From contig PS015079.1 of assembly GCA_048213135.1 (NCBI GenBank), positions 95,842 through 126,997 on the forward strand: DNA of 31,156 nucleotides. Direction: 5' to 3'. The translations under genes were made by a program, and so were the position numbers. Positions 10,333-18,867 of the stretch are shown here, piece by piece. Source of the stretch: Reclinomonas americana ATCC 50394 (lineage: Eukaryota; Jakobida; Jakobea; Jakobida). Each line of letters begins with the position of its first letter. Position 1 is the stretch's first letter. The notes below the pieces were generated by a model. It was not told the DNA's origin and did not search any database. It worked only from the letters and a program-made list of their open reading frames with translations.

Positions 10333-12189
10333 TCCCTCTCTTTTCCCTCCATCTTTTGTCCCCTCCTCTTCTCTCTAGTGCCTAGCATGTCGCTGCCACT
10401 ACGGCATCAGTGCAGCGCATCGATGATGGCCTCCACTCGTCTCTCTCTCTCTCTCCATCTCCTGTCTCCTCCTCTCCTCCTCCTCCTTCTCCTTCTCCTC
10501 CTCCTCTTCCTCTCTCTCCCTGTGTCCCTCTGGCGCCGAGCCACCACTGCAACAGCGCAGCGACCACCGCCTCTGCTCGTTCTCTCTCTTTCCTCTCTCT
10601 TTCCTCTCTCCTCACTCTCTCCCCTTCCCTCTCTTTCCACGCATCGTTGACTCACTCTCATGCACGCAGGTGGTGGCAGTCCGATGACAGGTAACTCATA
10701 CAATCTCTCAAATTATCTTCTGCATGCACCTCCGCCTCTCACCTCTCTCTCGCATCTCCCAGCATCGTCGAGCCGGGCATGCACGTTTTCGGATCGATCA
10801 CCTACCAGACCGACAACTCGTACACCATGCACATTGAGTTGCGTGCTGCAGACACGCACGCTATAATGACTGCGAGACGACTCACACGCCAGCAGATGCA
10901 AGGAGACTGGCTGGCACATTGACTCGAACATCCCGGTCGATCCGTCAGACAAGATCTTCACGGTGTGTTTCTGTGCCCCCTCACTGCGTTCTGCTCGAGT
11001 CTCGTCACTGATGCTGAGTTCTTTCCGCCCCGCAGGACGTGTACTTTGTGGTACGCACCATTGGTAACTGATGCTTTCGTTGTTGAAGTTGTTTCCCATT
11101 GTTCTCGTGTCGTGCGCAGATTGAGCACCAGCCGAATTCGTGCAAGGTTTGTCAGTTCGTTGACTTTGTTGTCTGTCTTTTGTCTCTCCTGCTTGTTTTG
11201 TCTTTCTTCTCGGCGCTTCCTCGTCTTTCTTGTCTACTTTGTCGTGCATTCCTCTTCCCGCTCTCTCCTGTTTTCCTCTCCTTCTTTTGCCTCTTCTTCC
11301 TTGCTGTCCTTCTGTCACTGCTTTTCTTGTTCTTTGTGTTTCTACTGCTCTCCTGTCCATGCCATCTTCCTGTCTTTCTCCCTGCTTATCGTGCCTGCGT
11401 TTCATCTTTACTCATTCAACCTTCCGCGCCCCTCTCCCTCTCCCCTCCCTCTCCTTCTTTTGCTTCTTCTTCCTTGCTGTCCTTCTCTCACTGCTTGTTC
11501 TTGTTCTTTGTGTTTCTACTGTTCTCCTGCCCATGCCGTCCTCCTGTCTTTCTCCCTGCTTATCGTGCCTACGTTTCATCTTTTCTCATTCAACCTCCGG
11601 CGTCCCTCNNNNNNNNNNNNNNNNNNNNTTTCTCTCCCCTTCCTCTCCTTCTTTTGCCTCTTCTTCCTTGCTGTCCTTTCGCACTGCTTAATGTTCTTTG
11701 TGCTCCTACTGTGCTTTCTCGTGCATTCCTCTTCTCCTGCCCATGCCATCTTCCTGTCTTTCTCCCTGCTTTGTTGGGCGTTCCTCTCCTGCTTCTCGCG
11801 CTTGTTTTACTCTTCATCGTCGTGTTTCCTCTCCTGCTTCTTGTCCTCTTCCCTTCTCATTCAATCCTCCCGTCATCTTCTCTTCTGTCGTGCCTCCTTC
11901 ATCCCCCCGCGTCCCTCTCCCTCTCCCTCCCCTCTCTTCCACTCACCCCTCCTCCCACCCCCAGGACTACCCCAAGAACGGCAACGTCACCTTCACCGAC
12001 ATTCACATCGAGTGGGAGGTACGCACCCCCTCCCTCCTCCCCCTCCTCACCCTCCTCCTCACACTACCGCCACCCCAGGGCAAGGAGGCCACCCCGTCGT
12101 GGACTGGCGCGCAGTACAAGCCGGCCTGCAACTCCCAGGCGCACGTCGTCAGCCCGTCGAGTGTGTACTTTACCTGGAACACGCAGTAA
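8208..12189 (+). CDS. Secreted eqolisin-like protein (peptidase G1 fold), 259 residues
   Basis: Thirteen exons: 8208-8387, 9119-9177, 9425-9462, 9529-9554, 9616-9694, 9760-9784, 10670-10690, 10763-10837, 10893-10962, 11036-11050, 11120-11146, 11965-12018, 12079-12189; all phases agree and the total is 780 nt. The start is chosen for its signal peptide (MRALVFVCLVLLLALCVFAS). Landmarks then follow in the order known for glutamic peptidases of family G1: NATWVVP, GFWFGIEP, LLIQPILAYG, RYSIFNGYFDW, VEPGMHVFGSI, and VYFVIEHQPNSC. The Gln in LIQPI (~Q108) and Glu in VIEHQ (~E198) sit where G1 enzymes carry their catalytic Gln and Glu, with similar spacing (about 90 residues). Secretion and a beta-sandwich fold are well supported; proteolytic activity is inference. 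An exon hidden in the N run at 8521-8720 cannot be excluded, though phase does not require one. Confidence 0.75.
8397..9055. repeat. Purine-rich repeats with recurring CGGAGCAATGCAT unit in intron 1, including a gap
   Basis: The first intron of the eqolisin-like gene is made of GGGA, GA and GT repeats, with 200 Ns at 8521-8720. The unit GAGTGAGTCGGAGCAATGCA occurs near 8463 and again near 8777; a diverged copy (GCGAGACGGAGCAATGCATGA) lies near 8912. Each is followed by a T/G-rich run and then a new purine run, so the intron is a degenerate tandem array of about 130-300 bp units. Confidence 0.8.
9785..10669. repeat. Degenerate tandem repeat in a long intron, with (TC)n and a small gap
   Basis: Four diverged units contain GCGCAGCTCATCGATGA or GTGCAGCGCATCGATGA followed by CACCTCC/GCCTCC (near 9852, 10052, 10178 and 10410), three of them preceded by TGTCGCTGCCAC-type sequence. 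A (TC)n run with 24 Ns (10251-10274) lies between units. The intron starts GTTGCGTACTT and ends GCACGCAG. Confidence 0.8.
11147..11964. repeat. ~180-bp pyrimidine-rich minisatellite in an intron
   Basis: Three copies of a unit containing CTTCTTCCTTGCTGTCCT, then CATGCC(A/G)TCTTCCTGTC, CCTGCTTATCGTGCCT and TCATTCAACCT begin near 11280, 11460 and 11645. A 20-N gap (11609-11628) interrupts the second. Long Ser/Leu/Cys/Phe open frames across it (up to about 450 codons) are artefacts of a stop-poor pyrimidine strand. Confidence 0.85.
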
Positions 12190-12298
12190 GCGAGAGAAGG
12201 GGAAGAGCAGAGGCGCTCCGGTCGCGCATCTCTCTCTCTCTTGTGTTTTGTGGTTGATTGGATTACACACGATTTTCACTCGTTTTCCGTGCTCATTA
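12190..12298. other. Intergenic spacer between convergent genes
   Basis: There are 109 bp between the stop of the plus-strand eqolisin-like gene and the stop of the minus-strand YiiX-like gene. It must hold both 3'UTR ends. No AATAAA on either strand; the sequence is a purine-rich stretch, a short CT run and a T-rich stretch. Confidence 0.6.
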
Positions 12299-15200
12299 TT
12301 AACAATTGGCAGGCTGGCGCACATATTCCGGCGGCAGTGCGGCGCACTTTTCGCACATGTTGTTGTACGGTGTCACCGCGGAAAAGCGATCGGGGTGGAG
12401 TGGCATGTTGTCTGCAAACAGGGGAATGGGTGCAGAAGGAAGTGAACAAGTGAGTGGGCCAAGACATAGAAAGAAGGCATGAACGGGGAATGGAGCAAGG
12501 GGTTCTGAGAAAGCAATGGGAGTCAGTGAAGGAGTTAGTAGGGGAGTGAACGAGGAAGGGAGTGAGCAGTGGCGTCAAAATAGTCACTCGATAAAGAACT
12601 TGAGTGAACGAGGGAGTGAGCACGAGATTGAACGAAGGAGTGAATGAGAGTGTAAACGTTAGCCCACGAAAGGAAATGAGCAAGGACTCTTCAGAAATCA
12701 AAGGAGAAAGCATTGGAGCGCACGAGGGAACAAACCGAAGGAGTACTCACGAGAGTGCACGAGACAGTAAGCAAGAGAGCAAGCACGAGGGTGAGCAAGA
12801 GAGTGAGCACTAGGGTGAACGCGGAAATGAGCAAGGGGCTCTCAGGAAGCAAGGAAGAAAGCAAGAGTGAGCGATAGAGTGAACGAGGGAGAAAGCAACA
12901 GAGCGAACAAGTATATGAGCAAACGATTCGCAGGAAGCGAGGAGCACGACAGTGTACGAGAGAGCAAGCAAGAGAATGCATAAACCAAGGCGTAAATGAG
13001 AACGTGAACAAAGGTATTTCATGCCGCAAGAGAGTGAGCAAACGCGTGAACAAGGAAATGAGCACGGGATTCTCAGGTAGCAAAGGAGAAGCAACGGAGT
13101 GAAAGAGGGAGCAAGCAAGAGAGTAAACCAGGGCGTAAAAGAGGAGGTGAACAAAGGTATCTCATGAAGCAAGAGAGTGCGCAAGCAAGAAAATGAGGAA
13201 TGAGCAAGGGATTCTCAGGAAGCCAAGTAGAAGCAACGGAGTGAAAGAGGAGCAAGCGAGAGAGTGAGCATAGAATGAACGAGGGGCAGCTAGCGAGTGA
13301 ACCAGGAACTGAGAGAATGAGAGAGAAACTAAGAGTGTGAACGTAGGAGTGAGCGAGGGTTTCTCACAATCAATGAGAAAGCACTGGAGTTCACGAGGGA
13401 GTGAGCACGAGAGCGAGTGACAAAGAATGCGAGGTAGTTCGCAAGGTGAAAGCAAAGGGTGCGCAAGAGATTGATCACGAACGAGAGGGAGTTGGTCAGG
13501 TACATAAAAAACAAGCACAACAGTGAACGAGGGAACGAGTGACCAGGAGTGTCAGTGATAGAAGCGCGCGACTCTCCTGCGTCTCAATCTTTCGCCCTCT
13601 CCCTAGAAGCCGCAACAATTCCCCATAATCTGGCACCACGCCTGGCTCGCCGAGCAACCGGCCTGCGGCCATCGCCACTGCTTGTCGAAAATGTCGAGCG
13701 AGGTGACATCACGCGGCGTGAACTCGGTGGCCTGGAAGTGTTCGTTGGGGCCAAAGATGCCGGCCGCCTGCCACGTGCGGAGCACAAACACTGCGCGCCT
13801 AGCAGGTGAACTCATTGTGACGTAAGCCACGTAGACAAACAGTCACTCGCTCACCATTGCACACCATCGACGGACCCGGACCATAGATCCAGTCGTCGCG
13901 CTCCTGTGGACTTGACAAATCAGAGCATGTTGAAGGCAATGACTAGCGGGTTCACCAACTCACCGGGAGAATCGCCAGATCCATGATGGTGATGTTGCGC
14001 GAGTCGCAAAACGCAAAGATGCACTGTGAAGAACACATGAGCGACCGAAGAGAAGCAAGAAGTCGTAAAAGAGGTTGGTCTCTCCACCTGCATATCTTTG
14101 CAGGCGGTCGCATCACCAAAGTAGTATCGCAGACCTGCACAAGCAACGCGCCGATCAGCAGCAGCTCCCCACCTCCACCTTCAACATACGACACGCAACG
14201 CTGATTGAAACCGGCAATGACGCTCTCGTAGATGGCACTGCCGAGCAGCTTGTCGGCAAAGCCGAGGAGCACGGCAATGACCTCGGAGGACATGGGCGGT
14301 GGCAGATTGCCGTTGATGGTGTCCACCCAGCCTGCATGGTGATGTGAGGAGGGGGGAGACAAAAGGAGAGTAGAGGGGCATCACGCAACCAAAGAGGAAG
14401 TTGGAGGTGCCGTACGGGAGACCTGTTGAGGGGGGAGAAAATGGGAGGTGAGTCAGTATTGCTGAAGAGACAACACATTCACAGCAACACCACAAAAGCA
14501 ACAACAGAGAAAAGCAGACAGCGGTGGCTCAAGACACTGACACGCGCGCTCACAATTGCAATAACCCAAACAACAACAACGTCGACGGCTGCGTGCAGAT
14601 ACAGGCACACACACCAGCACCAACAGCACCAGCAGCAACAACACCAACACAACCGCAACAACAGAGAGGCAAGCAACAGCGGGTTGCAGACAAAGACGCA
14701 TGCAGGATACCGACACACCAGCAACGACTAAATGTCCAGCAAACGCAAGTGGTTTGCAGACACAGGCACACACCGACAGACAGCCATGAATACACCAGTG
14801 GTTCACAGGCGAAAACAAGCTCTCACGTAACCATCACCGACCACAACCACAGAGACATGCACACAACGTTGTTTGCGAACACTCTCACTACAGAACTACA
14901 ACCTACGACACGCACTCACAATAACCACCACCAGAAGAACAACATCATTGATAACAACCAAGAGAAGAGCAACACGCCCACACAACCTCAATGCCACTCC
15001 CCCTTCTCCCTTCTCCCCCCTTTCCCCATCTCACCTTCCACCGAGCGGAAAAACTCCGCCGCAGCAGTTTCATTGAATCGCGCACGCCGTTCGGGCGCCA
15101 AACGCGCCACAAAAGTGAGATATTTGGCCGCACGCGCTTGCTTCATCCACTGGGCGAAGGGTGTCTTGATGACGCCGTACTGTGCAGTCGAGAGAAAAAG

Positions 15201-16205
15201 AGGCAAGGAAATGAGCAAGAGCGGCAGAGAGCGAGAGTCGGTATGTCGCGTACCGGTGGTGGCCAGTACGAGTGCTTGTGCTTGCTCTCGCACACGTGCA
15301 GTTCACCGTCGATGCGCAATACAACGGCAGTGTGGCCGCACACACCGCCAGTGCCGTACATGATCAGCGAGTCGTCGCCTGTGGCATGCAAGCATGTGAG
15401 GCGATTGTGAAGAGTCTGGCCTCACGACTCTTTTGCCAACAGACCTCCCTCCAAGCGAGTGATGCCGAGGTAGCTGCGCGACAAAGTGAAGGGAGGGTGA
15501 GGGAGGGACACTCAGAATGCTTGCCACCCATCTCACTTTCCGTTTCTCTCTCTATTCCAGTTTGCAAGCTTACCTCCACTCCTCACTTAGTACGTCTGCC
15601 CGACATTCATTACGACTCACTTCCTGTCTCACATTCTGTTTCCTCTCTCATTCTCTCACACGCACGCTGCCCCTCTCTGATGAGGGAGGGACACTCAGAA
15701 TGTCTGCTACCCATCTCAGTTTCTGTTTCAATTCCTCATGTTCTATTTTGCAAGCATACCTCCACTCTCACTTAGTATGTCTGCTCGACATTCATTACGA
15801 CTCACTTCCTGTCTCACATTCTGATTCTCTCTCTCTCTCTCACACGCTGCCCCTCTCTGGTGAGAAAGGAACACTCAGAATGTCTGCTGCCCATCTCACT
15901 TTCCGTTTCAATCCCTCATGTTCTATTTTGCAAGCATACCTCCACTCTTCTTTCGAATTCAGAATGTCTCTTTGTCACTCTACCGTATCTCTTTTTGTCT
16001 CTCTCACACGCACACACTCTCTCAGTTTCATTCAGCATGTGTATCTCCACGCCGTACACAGTTATTCTGTCTCTCTTTCATTCTGCTTTGTCAGTCTCTT
16101 CTCTCTCTAAGGGCACTTCCCCTTTCCCTCCCTCCCCCACTTTNNNNNNNNNNNNNNNNNNNNNNNNNNNNNNNNNNNNNNNNNNNNNNNNNNNNNNNNN
16201 NNNNN

Positions 16206-16271
<66 letters not shown>

Positions 16272-16547
16272 GTCATCTCTCCCTTCCCCTCTTTCCCCGT
16301 CCTTCTCTCTCTGTGGTGCTTCACACACACTCACTCACCTGGAAGCACTCGGCCTGCCAGCTCACTGGCGCTCCCTCAATCAGCGGCGCTCCCATGAACT
16401 GCGGAATGAACTCGTAGTACGGATCACTCGCATTCTGCGACAGAGTGTGAGCGAGACTTGAGTGTGAGAGACACACGACATACACACCACACTGCATGCA
16501 GTCGCCAGCAGCACAAGCACCAGCAGTGTCGCCACTCCTCTCTGCAT
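12299..16547 (-). CDS. Secreted conserved protein with YiiX/NlpC-P60-like core
   Basis: Minus-strand exons in order: 16547-16491, 16434-16339, [missing exon], 15473-15445, 15378-15254, 15179-15035, 14422-14390, 14331-14200, 14134-14088, 14023-13964, 13903-13855, 13790-13617, 12411-12299. It starts with a signal peptide (MQRGVATLLVLVLLATACS). The core reads LGITRLEG, LIMYGTGGVCGHTAVVLRID, ELHVCES, YGVIKTPFAQWM, then LPYGTSNFLFGWVDT, and ends TEFTPRD...PYNNM...ALPPEYVRQPANC. From memory this matches a conserved uncharacterised secreted family of protists such as oomycetes along its length. The order G-H-T-A-V, short strand, V-C-E-S, Y-G-V, P-F-x-x-W recalls the circularly permuted papain-like YiiX (DUF830) family, where the His and Glu are active-site residues; that assignment is inference. 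Phase 0 before and phase 2 after the gap show at least one exon is missing, probably in the N run at 16144-16205. Confidence 0.78.
12412..13616. repeat. Degenerate ~140-bp tandem repeats filling the last intron of the YiiX-like gene
   Basis: Units of the form ATGAGCAAGGGATTCTCAGG followed by AAGC..GAGAAAGCAACGGAGTGAA recur near 12676, 12827, 12915, 13060, 13200 and, more diverged, 13351. Between them the sequence is GAGTGAACGAGG-like. The intron (sense strand) starts GTTGCGGCTTC and ends CTGTTTGCAG. I see no exon or RNA gene in it. Confidence 0.8.
14423..15034. repeat. Intron with CAA/CAG-like low-complexity sequence
   Basis: This intron of the YiiX-like gene carries AACAACA- and CAGCAC-type runs at about 14560-14680 (TTG/CTG on the sense strand) plus ACACAC-like sequence and repeated CGACACACCAG-like words. 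The plus-strand Thr/Gln/Pro-rich open frame here is not a gene, because conserved exons flank it on the other strand. The sense-strand 5' end is purine-rich and the 3' end pyrimidine-rich. Confidence 0.75.
15485..15950. repeat. ~175-bp minisatellite, about 2.5 copies, in an intron
   Basis: Copies begin near 15502, 15680 and 15860. Each contains GGACACTCAGAATG, CATCTCACTTTC or a variant, TTTTGCAAGCATACCTCCAC, and CGACATTCATTACGACTCAC. They lie between two exons of the minus-strand YiiX-like gene. Confidence 0.9.
16144..16268. repeat. Assembly gap next to (CT)n
   Basis: Sixty-two Ns are followed by more than 60 bp of pure CT. Phase mismatch between the flanking exons of the YiiX-like gene shows that coding sequence is missing somewhere in this intron region. 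Confidence 0.85.
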
Positions 16548-16708
16548 TCTGATTTGATAGACAGACGCGTGTCCTCGCGACCACAGGCGACGTTCTAAAG
16601 TCTGCAGCAACAGCAGTGAGCGCTCTTCCTCGGAGCCACCAGTCCGCTCATCCACGACCCCACGCCACAAAAAACAACGGAAAAAAACACCAACAAAGAT
16701 GCAGAGAT

Positions 16709-17133
16709 TCATTGTGGTCTGTCTTGCTCCTCCTCTTCTTCCCCATCAACCCCGCCTCGCACATCCAGCATATAGATCGTAATCCGCCCATAAAAGTCCG
16801 TGCTATCCTCAAACACAATCCGCACCACATCCACGCGCCTCGCCTCCACATCAAAAACGTGCACTGCAACACCACGGAAGTCAGCACTCCCCCCCGTCAC
16901 CTCCTTCTATGTCACTCCACCACGACATATCTGCAACGAGTTGTCATCCCGCGGATAAAACGCCACCTCCACGGTGTCTCCCGCGTGCTTCTGGTTCCAC
17001 GCCACCACACGCGCAGTGCGACAGGCGAAGCCGCCTTGAAATGTCAGCTCCAGGTGTCGCATCGTGCACAGCGTGTCGAACTCGAGTTGCACGTACTGTG
17101 GAGAGCCCTGTGCGCTGTTCCAGCAGGTCTCAC
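16709..17133 (-). CDS. NR2C2AP: NR2C2AP-like (TRA16) discoidin-fold protein, 5' partial
   Basis: Two exons on the minus strand: 17133 to about 16924, and 16863-16709 (TGA). The first gives ETCWNSAQGSPQYVQLEF, LTFQGGF and AFYPRDDNSLQ; the second gives VVRIVFEDSTDFYGRITIYM and a short acidic tail. These match the small nuclear-receptor-2C2-associated protein family, a single F5/8 type C-like (discoidin) beta-sandwich of about 140 residues whose cellular role is poorly known. The ~35 residues before ETCWNS must lie in the gap at 17322-17704. The donor near 16921-16924 can be placed at either of two GTGG sites with the same phase. A 161-bp spacer separates its stop from the start of the YiiX-like gene on the same strand. 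Confidence 0.85.
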
Positions 17134-17189
17134 CTGGGATGGAAAAGGGGGAAGGGAGGGGAAGGGTGGGTGAGAAGGAAGTGAAGGGG

Positions 17190-17800
17190 AAGGGGAAGAG
17201 GAAGACAAGGGGAAACAGAAGGGGAAGCAAAGGGGAAGCAAAGGGGAAGCAAAGGCCTAGGGGAAGCGAAGGGGAAGCGAAGGAGGGAAGCGAAGGGGGG
17301 AAGCGAAGGGGGGAAGCGAAGNNNNNNNNNNNNNNNNNNNNNNNNNNNNNNNNNNNNNNNNNNNNNNNNNNNNNNNNNNNNNNNNNNNNNNNNNNNNNNN
17401 NNNNNNNNNNNNNNNNNNNNNNNNNNNNNNNNNNNNNNNNNNNNNNNNNNNNNNNNNNNNNNNNNNNNNNNNNNNNNNNNNNNNNNNNNNNNNNNNNNNN
17501 NNNNNNNNNNNNNNNNNNNNNNNNNNNNNNNNNNNNNNNNNNNNNNNNNNNNNNNNNNNNNNNNNNNNNNNNNNNNNNNNNNNNNNNNNNNNNNNNNNNN
17601 NNNNNNNNNNNNNNNNNNNNNNNNNNNNNNNNNNNNNNNNNNNNNNNNNNNNNNNNNNNNNNNNNNNNNNNNNNNNNNNNNNNNNNNNNNNNNNNNNNNN
17701 NNNNCCCGCTTGGTCTTCCCCTTCGCTCTTCCCCCTTCCGTCTCCCCCCTTCCGTCTTTCCCCCTTCGGTCTTCCCCCTGTGCTCTTCCCCCTTCTCCTC
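17190..17800. repeat. Purine/pyrimidine minisatellites flanking a 383-N gap
   Basis: On the left are repeats of GGGGAAGCAAA and GGGGAAGCGAA; on the right are C/T repeats of the CTTCCCCCTTCCGTCT type, roughly their reverse complement. The gap (17322-17704) should contain the N-terminal coding regions of both NR2C2AP (minus) and SF3B3 (plus). Confidence 0.85.
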
Positions 17801-17896
17801 TTTCCTCCTTCCCCTTCTTCCTCCTTCCCCTTCCACCCTCCCCTTCACCCTCCTGCCATCCCCCCGCTGCTCACCTCGCTTTGTGCCTCTCCACAG

Positions 17897-18780
17897 GTCC
17901 TCACATGGTACGAACTGGATCTGGGCGTAAACAATGTCGTGCGCAAGTTCTCCGACGTGGTGCATCGCTCGGCCTACATGCTCATCCCCGTACCCGGCGG
18001 CACCGAGGGACCAGGTGAGAGCATTTCCCTTCTCTTCTTCCTCCCACATGCCACATGCTGACGTTGGGTCGTAGGTGGTGTGCTGGTGTGCTCCGAAAAC
18101 ATTGTCATGTACAAGAACCTGGGATCGGACGACATTGCGGCGCCTGTGCCACGTCGTGAGGGCATGCCGACGGGCGAGTCGGTCATCTTTACCACGTTCT
18201 TTGTGCACAAGCAAAAGGTGGGTACACGCACGCACACGCACCGAGAGAGAAGAGGCACTTGTTAGCAATCATGCGCGCATTACACATACGCAGCACTCAC
18301 CTTCACAAGCACGCACACGCACCGAGAGAGAAGAGACACTTTTTGGCAAACGCTGTTGCCAGCAATCATGCGCGCATTACACATACGCAGCGCTCACCTT
18401 CACAAGCACGCATAGAGAGAGAGAGAGGCGTGGAAGAGCCACTTGGTAACAATCATTGTTGTCAGCAATCATGTGCGCAGTNNNNNNNNNNNNNNNNNNN
18501 NNNNNNNNNNNNNNNNNNNNNNNNNNNNNNNNNNNNNNNNNNNNNNNNNNNNNNNNNNNNNNNNNNNNNNNNNNNNNNNNNNNNNNNNNNNNNNNNNNNN
18601 NNNNNNNNNNNNNNNNNNNNNNNNNNNNNNNNNNNNNNNNNNNNNNNNNNNNNNNNNNNNNNNNNNNNNNNNNNNNNNNNNNNNNNNNNNNNNNNNNNNN
18701 NNNNNNNNNNNNNNNNNNNNNNNNNNNNNNNNNNNNNNNNNNNNNNNNNNNNNNNNNNNNNNNNNNNNNNNNNNNNNNNN

Positions 18781-18867
<87 letters not shown>

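Noticed and set aside
10838-10851. Apparent 14-nt intron GTTGCGTGCTGCAG
   Set aside because: Far too short to splice; the acceptor at 10891-10892 gives a 55-nt intron and restores the frame leading to GWHIDSNIPVDPSDKIFT.
10965-12445. Very long plus-strand open frames (430-450 codons) rich in Ser, Leu, Cys and Phe
   Set aside because: They run through pyrimidine minisatellites that lack stops by composition, and they overlap, partly in the wrong frame, the small conserved exons of the eqolisin-like gene.
12412-13616. Regular 140-bp repeats considered as a CRISPR-like or centromeric array
   Set aside because: The units are degenerate, have no constant spacer length, and sit inside a defined intron of a eukaryotic gene.
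14524-15363. Thr/Gln/Pro-rich 279-codon frame that looks like a disordered or mucin-like protein
   Set aside because: Conserved exons of the YiiX-like gene lie on the opposite strand within and beside it (15035-15179 and 15254-15363), and the rest is low-complexity intron.
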